From Acidimicrobiales bacterium (GTDB lineage: Bacteria > Actinomycetota > Acidimicrobiia > Acidimicrobiales > RAAP-2), in NCBI GenBank assembly GCA_017883125.1, contig JADGOD010000236.1:1-7009 (forward strand): DNA of 7,009 nt, in the 5' to 3' direction. The notes beneath the pieces were generated by a model that worked only from the letters and a program-made list of their open reading frames with translations, made no database searches and had not been told where the DNA came from. The position numbers were made by a program, and so were the translations under genes. This document shows positions 1 to 6,064 of the stretch, piece after piece. How positions within the stretch are numbered: the first letter of the stretch is position 1; every line of letters starts with the position of its first letter.

Positions 1-4
1 GAAG

Positions 5-76
5 TGCCCCTGGCAGGACTCGAACCTGCGCACATGGCTTCGGAGGCCAATGCTCTATCCGCTGAGCTACAGGAGC
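5..76 (-). tRNA. tRNA-Arg, anticodon CCG
   Basis: Read on the - strand this folds into a full cloverleaf of 72 nt. The 7-bp acceptor stem GCTCCTG/CAGGGGC has one G-T wobble; the D arm is GCTC/GAGC; the anticodon loop CTCCGAA gives anticodon CCG, which reads the Arg codon CGG. The T arm is GCAGG-TTCGAGT-CCTGC and the discriminator base is A. The 3' CCA is not encoded (the next bases are CTTC), so it must be added by a nucleotidyltransferase, as is common in Actinobacteria. The outermost anticodon-stem pair (27-43) appears to be a U-U mismatch and the variable loop has four bases; both are tolerable. CGG is a frequent Arg codon in GC-rich genomes, so this is probably a functional housekeeping tRNA. 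It is transcribed away from lysA. Confidence 0.95.
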
Positions 77-87
77 GTGGGCTCACC

Positions 88-93
88 AGCGTA
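88..93 (-). promoter_or_regulatory. possible -10 box for the tRNA-Arg gene
   Basis: On the - strand the hexamer TACGCT lies 11 nt upstream of the tRNA 5' end. It is identical to the proposed lysA -10 box on the other strand (133-138), so 77-144 would hold two divergent promoters. No convincing -35 box is visible at 16-18 bp, so the call rests on position and hexamer only. Confidence 0.3.
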
Positions 94-132
94 CTCGGCG
101 CGCTCAGGATCCTCGTCCCGGGTCCGGCGCCC

Positions 133-138
133 TACGCT
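133..138 (+). promoter_or_regulatory. lysA -10 box, likely leaderless promoter
   Basis: TACGCT fits the TANNNT consensus and ends exactly 6 nt before the ATG at 145, the distance expected between a -10 box and the transcription start. There is no Shine-Dalgarno sequence before 145, so the mRNA probably begins at the start codon itself. The -35 region (about 109-116) is weak. The same arrangement precedes hom. Confidence 0.5.
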
Positions 139-144
139 TGGCTG

Positions 145-1446
145 ATGATCGAGACGTCCTCTCCCACCTCCTCCACGGCGCCGGTGGCCCAGCGCCTGCT
201 CCCGATGACCTCGAGCGTTCTGGACAACGGGCATCTCGCCATCGGTGGCTGCGACGTGGTCTCGCTCGTTGCCGAGCACGGGACGCCGGTGTTCATCTAC
301 GACGAGGAGCACCTTCGGGCCCGCTGCCGAGAGGCCGTTGCCGCCTTCGGCGATGGCGTGGCATACGCCACCAAGGCGTTCCTCTGCGGGGCGATGGCCC
401 GCCTGGCCGTCGAGGAGGGGATGTGCCTCGACGTGGCGACCGCGGGAGAGCTCGACGTGGCGATCCGAGCCGGGGTCCCCGGTGAGCGCTTGGTCCTGCA
501 CGGGAACAACAAGTCTGACGCCGAGCTGGTCCGCGCCCTGGAGGTCGGCGTGCGACGGATCGTCATCGACTCCGACGACGAGATCACCCGGCTCGAGAGG
601 CTGGCGGGATCCGGCGGTCCGATACGGGTCATGATCCGGGTGACCCCCGGGATCGAGGCCCATACCCATGAGTACGTCCGGACGGGCCAGGAGGACTCGA
701 AGTTCGGGCTGTCCATCTCCTCGGGAGCGGCCAGCCGGGCTATCGATCGGCTGGCCGGATGTCCCGGGATCGAGCTGGTCGGCATCCACGCCCACATCGG
801 CAGCCAGGTCTTCGACGTCAGCTCCTTCGCCAAGGCCGCCGAGGTCCTGGCCACGTTCTTCGTCCCCCTGGGGCTCCCTGAGCTCTGTGTCGGGGGTGGT
901 CTCGGGGTGGCGTATCTCAACGGGGAGCAGGCACCGAGCATCACCGAGTGGGCGGCTGCCGTCCATGAGGCCCTCCGTCACTCAGGGGTCAGCGACGACG
1001 TCGTCGTGACCGCGGAGCCAGGACGGGCGATCGCCGCTCAGGCGGCGCTGACGGTCTACCGGATCGGCACGATCAAGGACCTTCCGGGTATCCGGAGGTA
1101 CATGGCCGTCGACGGCGGGATGAGCGACAACCCCCGTCCCGTGCTCTACGGCTCGGGCTACGAGGCCTTCGATCCCACCCAGGTCTCTTCGGCGAGGGAG
1201 CGGAACGTCCGGATCGTCGGGAAGCACTGTGAGAGCGGCGACGTCATCGTCCCCAACGCCTGGGTGCCGGCGAACCTGGGCATCGGCGACCTCGTGGCCA
1301 CCCCTGTGACCGGTGCCTACGGCTACTCGATGGCCTCGACCTACAACAAGGTCCCTCGGCCCCCGGTCCTCTTCGTCTCGGAGGGCACGGCCCGGGTCGT
1401 GATCCGCCGCGAGACCCTCGACGACCTCAACGCCCTCGACGTCTGA
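145..1446 (+). CDS. lysA: diaminopimelate decarboxylase
   Basis: PLP enzyme that decarboxylates meso-2,6-diaminopimelate to L-lysine, the last step of lysine synthesis; cytosolic, active as a dimer. From ATG 145 the protein is 433 aa. Motifs in order: YATKAF with the PLP lysine K77; HAHIGSQ at 215-221; the phosphate-binding GGGLG at 250-254; EPGR at 291-294; HCESGD with C362, the cysteine the family contributes to the partner subunit's active site; and YGYSMAS with Y392/Y394 near the C-terminus. This is a fold-type III alanine-racemase-like barrel plus a C-terminal beta domain. The frame stays open back to base 4, but that extension runs through the tRNA and is not real. ATG 145 is preferred because a TACGCT box sits 6 nt upstream and because LLP before residue 21 resembles other actinobacterial LysA N-termini (from memory). 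ATG 205 (413 aa) is the alternative. No argS precedes it. Confidence 0.95.
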   Translation: MIETSSPTSSTAPVAQRLLPMTSSVLDNGHLAIGGCDVVSLVAEHGTPVFIYDEEHLRARCREAVAAFGDGVAYATKAFLCGAMARLAVEEGMCLDVATAGELDVAIRAGVPGERLVLHGNNKSDAELVRALEVGVRRIVIDSDDEITRLERLAGSGGPIRVMIRVTPGIEAHTHEYVRTGQEDSKFGLSISSGAASRAIDRLAGCPGIELVGIHAHIGSQVFDVSSFAKAAEVLATFFVPLGLPELCVGGGLGVAYLNGEQAPSITEWAAAVHEALRHSGVSDDVVVTAEPGRAIAAQAALTVYRIGTIKDLPGIRRYMAVDGGMSDNPRPVLYGSGYEAFDPTQVSSARERNVRIVGKHCESGDVIVPNAWVPANLGIGDLVATPVTGAYGYSMASTYNKVPRPPVLFVSEGTARVVIRRETLDDLNALDV

Positions 1447-1455
1447 TCGGGGACA

Positions 1456-1483
1456 GTGACCCGGTTCGTGGCCCGAGTAGCGT
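1456..1483 (+). promoter_or_regulatory. hom promoter (-35 and -10), likely leaderless
   Basis: GTGACC (1456-1461) matches TTGACA at four of six positions. A 16-bp spacer separates it from TAGCGT (1478-1483), a TANNNT -10 box. The box ends 6 nt before the GTG at 1490, so transcription should start at or next to that codon. This suggests hom-thrC has its own promoter besides any read-through from lysA, and leaves no leader for a riboswitch or peptide attenuator. Confidence 0.5.
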
Positions 1484-1489
1484 GAAGGT

Positions 1490-2818
1490 GTGTCCGAACG
1501 CCCGATGAGAACAGTGCGCGTGGCCGTTCTGGGCTGCGGAAACGTCGGCACCGCTCTGGTCGAGGCGCTTTCCGACCCGGAGCGTGCCGCTGAGCTGGCC
1601 GCGCGCTCTGGCGTCGTCTTCGAGATCGTCGGGATCGCGGTGACCGACCGTGATCGGGTGCGTTCGGAGAAGCCGTGGTTCCCGAGCGAACTGCTGACCG
1701 ATGATGCCGAGAGCCTGGTCACGCGCGATGACGTCGATCTGGTCGTCGAGCTGATCGGCGGTCTCGAGCCGGCTCGATCGCTGATCGAGGCCGCTCTGAC
1801 CCGGGGCCGTCCCGTGGTCTCGGCGAACAAGGCGCTCCTCGCCGAGAAGGGGGTCGAGCTGTCCGACATGGCGATGACCCACGGCGTCGATCTCAACTTC
1901 GAGGCGGCTGTCGCCGGTGCGATCCCGGTGGTCCGCACCCTGCGGGAGTCGTTGGCCGGCGAGCGGATCACGCGGGTGATGGGGATCGTCAACGGGACGA
2001 CCAACTTCATCCTGACCAAGATGGCCGACGAGGGCGGCGACTACTCCGCGGTCCTCGCCGAGGCCCAGGGCCTCGGTCTCGCCGAGCGGGACCCGACCGC
2101 TGACGTCGAGGGCTTCGATGCTGCGTCCAAGGCCGCCATCTTGGCCGGGCTGGCCTTCGGATGCGAGGTCCCTCTCGAGAAGGTCCATCGTGAGGGGATC
2201 TCGTCGGTCCGGGGTGTCGACGTGGCCTTCGCCACGCATCTCGGCTTCTCGATCAAGCTGCTGGCGATCGCCGAAGGCGTCGGTCCGGGGGAGATCTCGG
2301 TCCGGGTGCATCCGGCGATGGTCCCGCTCCGGCACCCGCTGGCCCAGGTCGGGGGAGCGTTCAACGCCGTCTTCATCGAGGGCGAGGAGGTCGGTTCGCT
2401 CATGCTCTACGGGCAGGGTGCAGGTGGGGTCCCCACGGCGTCGGCGGTGCTCGGTGACGTCATCGACGCCGCACGGCACCTGGTCAGCGGCGTCGCTGCT
2501 CCGGCCCCGGTCCGCACGCTTGAGCGGGTAGTCGTTCCGCTCGACGACCTGCGGAGCGCCTTCTACCTCTCGATCGACGTCTTCGACCGACCCGGTGTCC
2601 TCGCGGTCGTCGCCCAGGTGTTCGGGGACCATCGCATCTCGATCCGTCTCATGGAGCAGGTCGGTCTCGGAGACGAGGCCCGCCTGATCTTCGTGACCCA
2701 TGAAGCCACCGAGCGCGACATGGCGGCCACCATCGATGCGCTCGCGGAGCTCGAGGTCGTCGAGGCGGTCGGAGGAGTCCTCCGCGTGGTCTCAAGTAGC
2801 GAAGGAGCAGGTTCCTAG
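1490..2818 (+). CDS. hom: homoserine dehydrogenase with C-terminal ACT domain
   Basis: NAD(P)H-dependent reduction of L-aspartate 4-semialdehyde to L-homoserine, the branch point towards threonine and methionine. The protein is 442 aa, normal for the monofunctional ACT-containing form (no aspartokinase fusion). The N-terminal Rossmann motif GCGNVG is at 15-20 and the ANK motif with K114 follows. The family signature reads DPTADVEGFDAASK at 201-214, with D205, D210 and K214 matching yeast D214, D219 and K223. The ACT domain spans about 357-434, where threonine feedback is expected. GTG 1490 is chosen because the -10 box ends 6 nt upstream; GAAGG lies only 1 nt from the GTG, too close to be a normal ribosome site. 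ATG 1505 (five residues shorter) is the alternative. The TAG stop is followed directly by the thrC ATG, indicating co-transcription and probable translational coupling. Confidence 0.96.
   Translation: MSERPMRTVRVAVLGCGNVGTALVEALSDPERAAELAARSGVVFEIVGIAVTDRDRVRSEKPWFPSELLTDDAESLVTRDDVDLVVELIGGLEPARSLIEAALTRGRPVVSANKALLAEKGVELSDMAMTHGVDLNFEAAVAGAIPVVRTLRESLAGERITRVMGIVNGTTNFILTKMADEGGDYSAVLAEAQGLGLAERDPTADVEGFDAASKAAILAGLAFGCEVPLEKVHREGISSVRGVDVAFATHLGFSIKLLAIAEGVGPGEISVRVHPAMVPLRHPLAQVGGAFNAVFIEGEEVGSLMLYGQGAGGVPTASAVLGDVIDAARHLVSGVAAPAPVRTLERVVVPLDDLRSAFYLSIDVFDRPGVLAVVAQVFGDHRISIRLMEQVGLGDEARLIFVTHEATERDMAATIDALAELEVVEAVGGVLRVVSSSEGAGS
2802..2807 (+). promoter_or_regulatory. thrC ribosome binding site
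   Basis: AAGGAG lies inside the last codons of hom, 11 nt before the thrC ATG. This is slightly long but usable, and unlike lysA and hom it shows that thrC is an internal operon gene initiated from a Shine-Dalgarno site rather than a leaderless one. Confidence 0.7.
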
Positions 2819-3856
2819 ATGGCATGGCGCGGTCTGATCGAGGAGTACCGGGAGCACCTTCCGGTCTCAGCGTCCACGCCGGTGGTCACGTTGCTCGAAG
2901 GCAACACGCCGTTGCTCGAGGCACCCCGGCTGTCGGCACGCGTCGGAGCGCGGGTGCTGCTCAAGGTCGAAGGTGCGAACCCGACCGGATCGTTCAAGGA
3001 CCGTGGGATGACCATGGCGATCACCAAGGCCGCCGAAGAGGGGGCCAAGGCTGTCGTCTGCGCCTCGACCGGGAACACGTCGGCGTCCGCGGCCGCCTAC
3101 GCCGCCCGGGCCGGGATGACCTGTGCGGTGCTGATCCCCGATGGAGCGATCGCGCTGGGCAAGCTGGCCCAGGCGCTCATCCACGGCGCCAAGGTCCTCC
3201 AGATCCGTGGCAACTTCGACCAGGCGCTCGAGATCGTGCGCGACCTTCCCAACCACGCCCCCATCACCGTGGTGAACTCGATCAACCCGTTCCGGATCGA
3301 AGGCCAGAAGACCGGTGCCTTCGAGATAGTCGACGCGCTCGGCGCTGCTCCCGACTACCACTTCATCCCCGTCGGGAACGCAGGGAACATCACGGCCTAC
3401 TGGAAGGGGTACACCGAGTACCACCAGGCCGGTCGGATCTCGTCACGTCCGAAGATGATGGGCTTCCAGGCAGCGGGGGCAGCTCCGATCGTCCTCGGTC
3501 ACCCCGTCGAGGCGCCAGAGACGATCGCCACCGCCATCCGGATCGGGAACCCGGCCAGCTGGGACTCGGCGGTGGCGGCTCGGGACGAGTCCGGCGGCAC
3601 CATCGACATGGTCACCGATGACGAGATCCTCGCCGCCTATCGACTCCTCGCCACCGACGAGTCGGTCTTCTGCGAGCCAGCCAGCGCCGCCTCCGTCGCA
3701 GGTCTTCTCAAGGTCGGCGTCGCTCCAGACTCCACCGTGGTCTGCGTCCTGACCGGGAACGGTCTGAAGGATCCTGACCGGGCGATCAGCCAGATCGAGG
3801 TCCCCAAAGCCGTTGAGGCCTCGATGGGCGAGATCCTTAAGGCTCTTGGCGTCTGA
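2819..3856 (+). CDS. thrC: threonine synthase
   Basis: PLP-dependent (fold type II) conversion of O-phospho-L-homoserine to L-threonine and phosphate, the final step of threonine synthesis. The 345-aa protein has the length of the short bacterial/actinobacterial class. Visible motifs are GNTPL at 28-32; NPTGSFKDRGM with the Schiff-base lysine K60; STGNTSAS at 83-90; the PLP phosphate-binding GNAGN loop at 186-190; and TGNGLKD from 312, which closes the cofactor site near the pyridine nitrogen. The gene starts on the base after the hom stop (TAG-ATG) and has an AAGGAG site upstream, so the start is firm. Its substrate needs homoserine kinase; thrB, which follows thrC in mycobacteria, is absent, as the next gene is rho after 231 non-coding bases. 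No intrinsic terminator is visible after the stop. Confidence 0.96.
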   Translation: MAWRGLIEEYREHLPVSASTPVVTLLEGNTPLLEAPRLSARVGARVLLKVEGANPTGSFKDRGMTMAITKAAEEGAKAVVCASTGNTSASAAAYAARAGMTCAVLIPDGAIALGKLAQALIHGAKVLQIRGNFDQALEIVRDLPNHAPITVVNSINPFRIEGQKTGAFEIVDALGAAPDYHFIPVGNAGNITAYWKGYTEYHQAGRISSRPKMMGFQAAGAAPIVLGHPVEAPETIATAIRIGNPASWDSAVAARDESGGTIDMVTDDEILAAYRLLATDESVFCEPASAASVAGLLKVGVAPDSTVVCVLTGNGLKDPDRAISQIEVPKAVEASMGEILKALGV

Positions 3857-3867
3857 GCCACGGTGCG

Positions 3868-3896
3868 TTGCATGGGCGGCTAGGCCTCGCTAGAGT
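3868..3896 (+). promoter_or_regulatory. rho promoter
   Basis: TTGCAT (3868-3873), an exact 17-bp spacer and TAGAGT (3891-3896) form the best housekeeping sigma promoter in the window. Transcription should start near 3903, giving a 5' leader of about 185 nt before the rho ATG. It lies just after the thrC stop, so rho appears to be transcribed independently of hom-thrC. Confidence 0.6.
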
Positions 3897-3902
3897 GTAT
3901 GT

Positions 3903-4087
3903 AGTTCCCCTTCGGTCGGTGCCGTGCAACACGCACGACGAGAGGTTCTGAACCCATCTAGTGAGGGGTTCACCGCTGGGGACACTGCTTGGGTTTGAGC
4001 GATCCGCTCGATCCCACCCCTGATCTTCTCCCGCGAAATGCAGCCGGAATCCCGAGCGAGCATGGGAGAGAAAGAGAGAGGAAGCAA
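3903..4087 (+). promoter_or_regulatory. structured 5' leader of rho, candidate Rho self-attenuator
   Basis: Non-coding between the predicted transcription start and the rho ATG. Visible hairpins: CGTGC/GCACG (3923-3937, 5-nt loop); TGAACCC/GGGTTCA (3949-3955 with 3966-3972, 10-nt loop), whose 5' arm could instead pair with GGTTC at 3944-3948; and TTGAGCG/CGCTCGA (3995-4001 with 4005-4011, one G-U pair, 3-nt loop). A pyrimidine tract at 4006-4033 follows, with 14 C and 4 G in 28 nt, resembling a Rho loading (rut) site. A run of 21 purines (4064-4084) contains the ribosome site. TCTCCC (4027-4032) can pair with GGGAGA (4064-4069). None of the hairpins is followed by a T run, so intrinsic termination is not suggested. 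E. coli rho is known to be autoregulated by Rho-dependent termination in its leader; the same role here is inference. Confidence 0.45.
4077..4084 (+). promoter_or_regulatory. rho ribosome binding site
   Basis: AGAGGAAG, at the end of a 21-base all-purine run, lies 3-5 nt from the ATG at 4088. It decides the start of rho: the frame is open upstream to a TTG at 3989, but that codon has no such site and would fall in the structured leader. Confidence 0.8.
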
Positions 4088-5749
4088 ATGACTTCCGATA
4101 CACAGCTCGGCCGTTCCGTGCTTGAGTCAAAAGACAAGACTGAGTTGCAGGCGATCGCCGAGCAGCTGAGCGTCAAGACCACCAGTCGCATGAAGAAGGC
4201 CGACGTGATCTCCGAGATCTTGTCGGCGGCCGGCGTCGGCGAGGCACCTGCCGCGGACCGTGCACCTGCGCCACGAGCAAAGGTCCCGGAGACCTCCAGT
4301 GACGAGTCCAGCTCCAGCGGGGCAACGGCATCGTCGGGTGAGGCATCCTCGACCAGGGGGTCATCGGTCGAGACATCGTCGAGCGATCGGGCATCCGAGG
4401 AGTCGAGCGGCGAGCGCCCGCAGCGCAACCGTGGCGATCAGGCCCGTTCCTCCCAAGGCGGAGGCCAGGGCCAGAGCCAGAGTGGATCGCGTCAGCCCCA
4501 AGGCGCCGGCGACCTGGGCAACCGTCGCAACAACCGTCGTCGCCGTGGGCGCGAGCGGCAGCCCGGGGCGGAGCGCGATCTCCAAGGTGGCACCGACGCT
4601 CCGTACCAGGGCGAGCTGATCGAATGCAGCGGCCTGCTCGACCTGCGTGACGAGGGCTACGGATTCCTCCGCAGCGAGGGCTACCTCCCCTCGCAGAAGG
4701 ACGTGTACGTCTCGATCAGCCAGGCCAGGAAGTTCTCACTGCGCAAGGGCGACACCATCGAAGGTGCGTTCCGGCCGGCGGGCTCCAACGAGAAGTACCC
4801 CGCACTCATCCGGATCGACAAGGTCTCGGGCATGGATCCCGACGAGGCACGCGATCGCCGTCGCTTCGAAGACCTGACGCCTCTGTTCCCCGACGAGAAG
4901 CTCGTCCTCGAGACGCCGGGTGACCACGAGAACCTGACTGCCCGGATCGTCGATCTCCTGAGCCCGATCGGCAAGGGCCAGCGCGGTCTCATCGTCTCGC
5001 CGCCCAAGGCTGGCAAGACGACCGTCATGAAGCAGATCGCCCACTCGATCGAGGCCAACAACCCCGATGTCCACCTGATGGTCCTGCTCGTCGACGAGCG
5101 TCCTGAAGAGGTGACCGACATGCGTCGCAGCGTCAAGGGCGAAGTGATCGCGTCGACGTTCGACCGCCCGTCCGACGAGCACACCCACGTCGCCGAACTG
5201 GCACTCGAGCGGGCCAAGCGACTCGTGGAGCTTGGCAGGGACGTCGTGATCATCCTCGACGGGATCACCCGCCTCGCTCGCGCGTACAACATCGCCGCCC
5301 CCGCCACCGGCCGGATCATGTCCGGTGGAGTCGACTCCGGAGCGCTCTACCCGCCGAAGAAGTTCTTCGGAGCGGCACGGAACATCGAAGAGGGTGGATC
5401 GCTGACCATCCTGGCGACCGCACTGGTGGAGACCGGATCGAAGATGGACGAAGTCATCTTCGAGGAGTTCAAGGGGACCGGCAACATGGAGCTCCGTCTC
5501 GACCGCCGTCTGGCGGAGCGCCGGCTCTACCCGTCCATCGACGTCAATGCCAGCTCGACTCGCCACGAGGAGCTCCTCTTCGAGCGAGGCCAGCTCCAGC
5601 AGGTCTGGAAGCTCCGTCGGGTGCTCAACGCCCTTGCCTCAGAAGGCTCTGCCGCTGCCGGTCTTGAGCTGCTCATGGACAAGATCAAGACCACGAAGTC
5701 GAACGACGAATTCCTCGCCGAGATCGCCAAGGGCCAGCCCGGCGGCTGA
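4088..5749 (+). CDS. rho: transcription termination factor Rho
   Basis: Hexameric RNA-dependent ATPase/translocase that loads on C-rich RNA and dissociates RNA polymerase. The protein is 553 aa against 419 in E. coli. In order: Rho N-terminal helical domain (about 8-45); a low-complexity insert, acidic and Ser/Glu-rich at about 70-112, then Gln/Gly/Arg/Asn-rich, including NRRNNRRRRGRER at 145-157; the cold-shock-like primary RNA-binding domain from 175 (GYGFLRS is its RNP-like motif); and the RecA-like motor from about 280. Walker A is PPKAGKT with K310 (E. coli K184), DERPEEV is conserved, Walker B Asp is D391 (E. coli D265), followed by ITRLARAYN, the Q loop GRIMSGGVDS, FFGAARN and FKGTGNMEL. 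E. coli numbering plus 126 holds across these motor motifs. E. coli S266, usually Ser, is Gly here (G392). Long inserts are typical of actinobacterial Rho. It has its own promoter and leader, and rpmE and prfA follow. Confidence 0.97.
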   Translation: MTSDTQLGRSVLESKDKTELQAIAEQLSVKTTSRMKKADVISEILSAAGVGEAPAADRAPAPRAKVPETSSDESSSSGATASSGEASSTRGSSVETSSSDRASEESSGERPQRNRGDQARSSQGGGQGQSQSGSRQPQGAGDLGNRRNNRRRRGRERQPGAERDLQGGTDAPYQGELIECSGLLDLRDEGYGFLRSEGYLPSQKDVYVSISQARKFSLRKGDTIEGAFRPAGSNEKYPALIRIDKVSGMDPDEARDRRRFEDLTPLFPDEKLVLETPGDHENLTARIVDLLSPIGKGQRGLIVSPPKAGKTTVMKQIAHSIEANNPDVHLMVLLVDERPEEVTDMRRSVKGEVIASTFDRPSDEHTHVAELALERAKRLVELGRDVVIILDGITRLARAYNIAAPATGRIMSGGVDSGALYPPKKFFGAARNIEEGGSLTILATALVETGSKMDEVIFEEFKGTGNMELRLDRRLAERRLYPSIDVNASSTRHEELLFERGQLQQVWKLRRVLNALASEGSAAAGLELLMDKIKTTKSNDEFLAEIAKGQPGG

Positions 5750-5768
5750 TCGGGCCCGGCACCGCGCC

Positions 5769-5774
5769 TAGACT
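5769..5774 (+). promoter_or_regulatory. possible rpmE -10 box
   Basis: TAGACT, 29 bp before the rpmE ATG, fits TANNNT and resembles the other -10 boxes of the window. The -35 candidate CTGATC (5746-5751), at 17 bp and overlapping the rho stop, matches at only three positions. Transcription would start near 5781. Read-through from rho is an equally possible source of rpmE mRNA. Confidence 0.4.
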
Positions 5775-5792
5775 TATCAACCCGCACTCAAT

Positions 5793-5797
5793 AGGAG
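5793..5797 (+). promoter_or_regulatory. rpmE ribosome binding site
   Basis: AGGAG lies 6 nt before the ATG at 5804, a standard strong Shine-Dalgarno placement that fixes the rpmE start. Confidence 0.8.
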
Positions 5798-5803
5798 CAA
5801 TTC

Positions 5804-6025
5804 ATGAAGGCTGACATCCACCCCAACTACGTCGAGGCAACGGTCCACTGCTCGTGTGGCAACACGTTCACGACCAAGTCGACCAAGGCTGAACTGCGCT
5901 CCGAACTGTGCAACGAGTGCCACCCTTTCTTCACCGGAAAGCAGAAGCTCGTGGACTCCGGAGGTCGTGTCGATCGGTTCAACCGTCGTTACGGCGACCG
6001 CAAGACCAAGGGCGCCAAGTCCTGA
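5804..6025 (+). CDS. rpmE: 50S ribosomal protein L31, zinc-binding type
   Basis: Small protein of the large ribosomal subunit that helps bridge the two subunits near the central protuberance. It has 73 aa, normal for the family. The N-terminus MKADIHPNY is diagnostic. Four cysteines (C16 and C18 in CSCG, C36 and C39 in CNEC) form the zinc site of the so-called C+ class; HPFFTGKQK follows and the tail is basic (NRRYGDRK). In many Actinobacteria a second, zinc-free L31 gene is induced on zinc starvation; none is visible here. The gene lies 54 bp after rho and 39 bp before prfA, the conserved rho-rpmE-prfA order. Confidence 0.97.
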   Translation: MKADIHPNYVEATVHCSCGNTFTTKSTKAELRSELCNECHPFFTGKQKLVDSGGRVDRFNRRYGDRKTKGAKS

Positions 6026-6037
6026 TCTTGTCTGTCG

Positions 6038-6056
6038 CCTCGTCGGCTCGACGAGG
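6038..6056 (+). repeat. perfect hairpin between rpmE and prfA covering the prfA ribosome site
   Basis: CCTCGTCG (6038-6045), a 3-nt loop GCT, and CGACGAGG (6049-6056) form an uninterrupted 8-bp stem with six G-C pairs; a G-U pair (6037-6057) may extend it. The 3' arm contains GAGG (6053-6056), the only Shine-Dalgarno-like sequence before the prfA GTG, at 8 nt spacing. No T run follows, so it does not look like an intrinsic terminator. It could lower prfA initiation, couple it to rpmE translation, or protect the rpmE mRNA end. Confidence 0.6.
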
Positions 6057-6064
6057 TTCGTGCC

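Noticed and set aside
4..144. Upstream extension of the lysA frame
   Set aside because: It is translated through the antisense strand of the tRNA gene and has no family similarity; a -10 box and the first conserved residues place the start at 145.
67..981. 304-codon open frame on the - strand opposite lysA, and a similar 424-codon one opposite hom (1427-2701)
   Set aside because: They lie antisense to clear lysA and hom genes, have no recognisable motif, and are Asp/Arg/Gly/Pro-rich as expected from reading GC-rich codons backwards.
2770..2784. Palindrome CGGAGGA-G-TCCTCCG near the end of hom
   Set aside because: It lies within conserved ACT-domain coding sequence (GGVL codons), and a one-base centre cannot close a 7-bp RNA stem; short palindromes are expected in GC-rich genes.
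3989..4087. 33-codon upstream extension of rho from a TTG
   Set aside because: No ribosome site precedes the TTG, while ATG 4088 has a strong one and begins the typical Rho N-terminal domain; the extension overlaps leader hairpins.
3837..4130. 97-codon - strand open frame across the thrC-rho gap, as a possible gene replacing thrB
   Set aside because: It is Arg/Ser-rich with no motif, has no ribosome site, and runs antisense to the rho promoter, leader and gene start.
5750..5768. GC-rich GGGCCCGG stretch after rho as a terminator
   Set aside because: The palindrome is too short for a stable hairpin with a loop and no T run follows.
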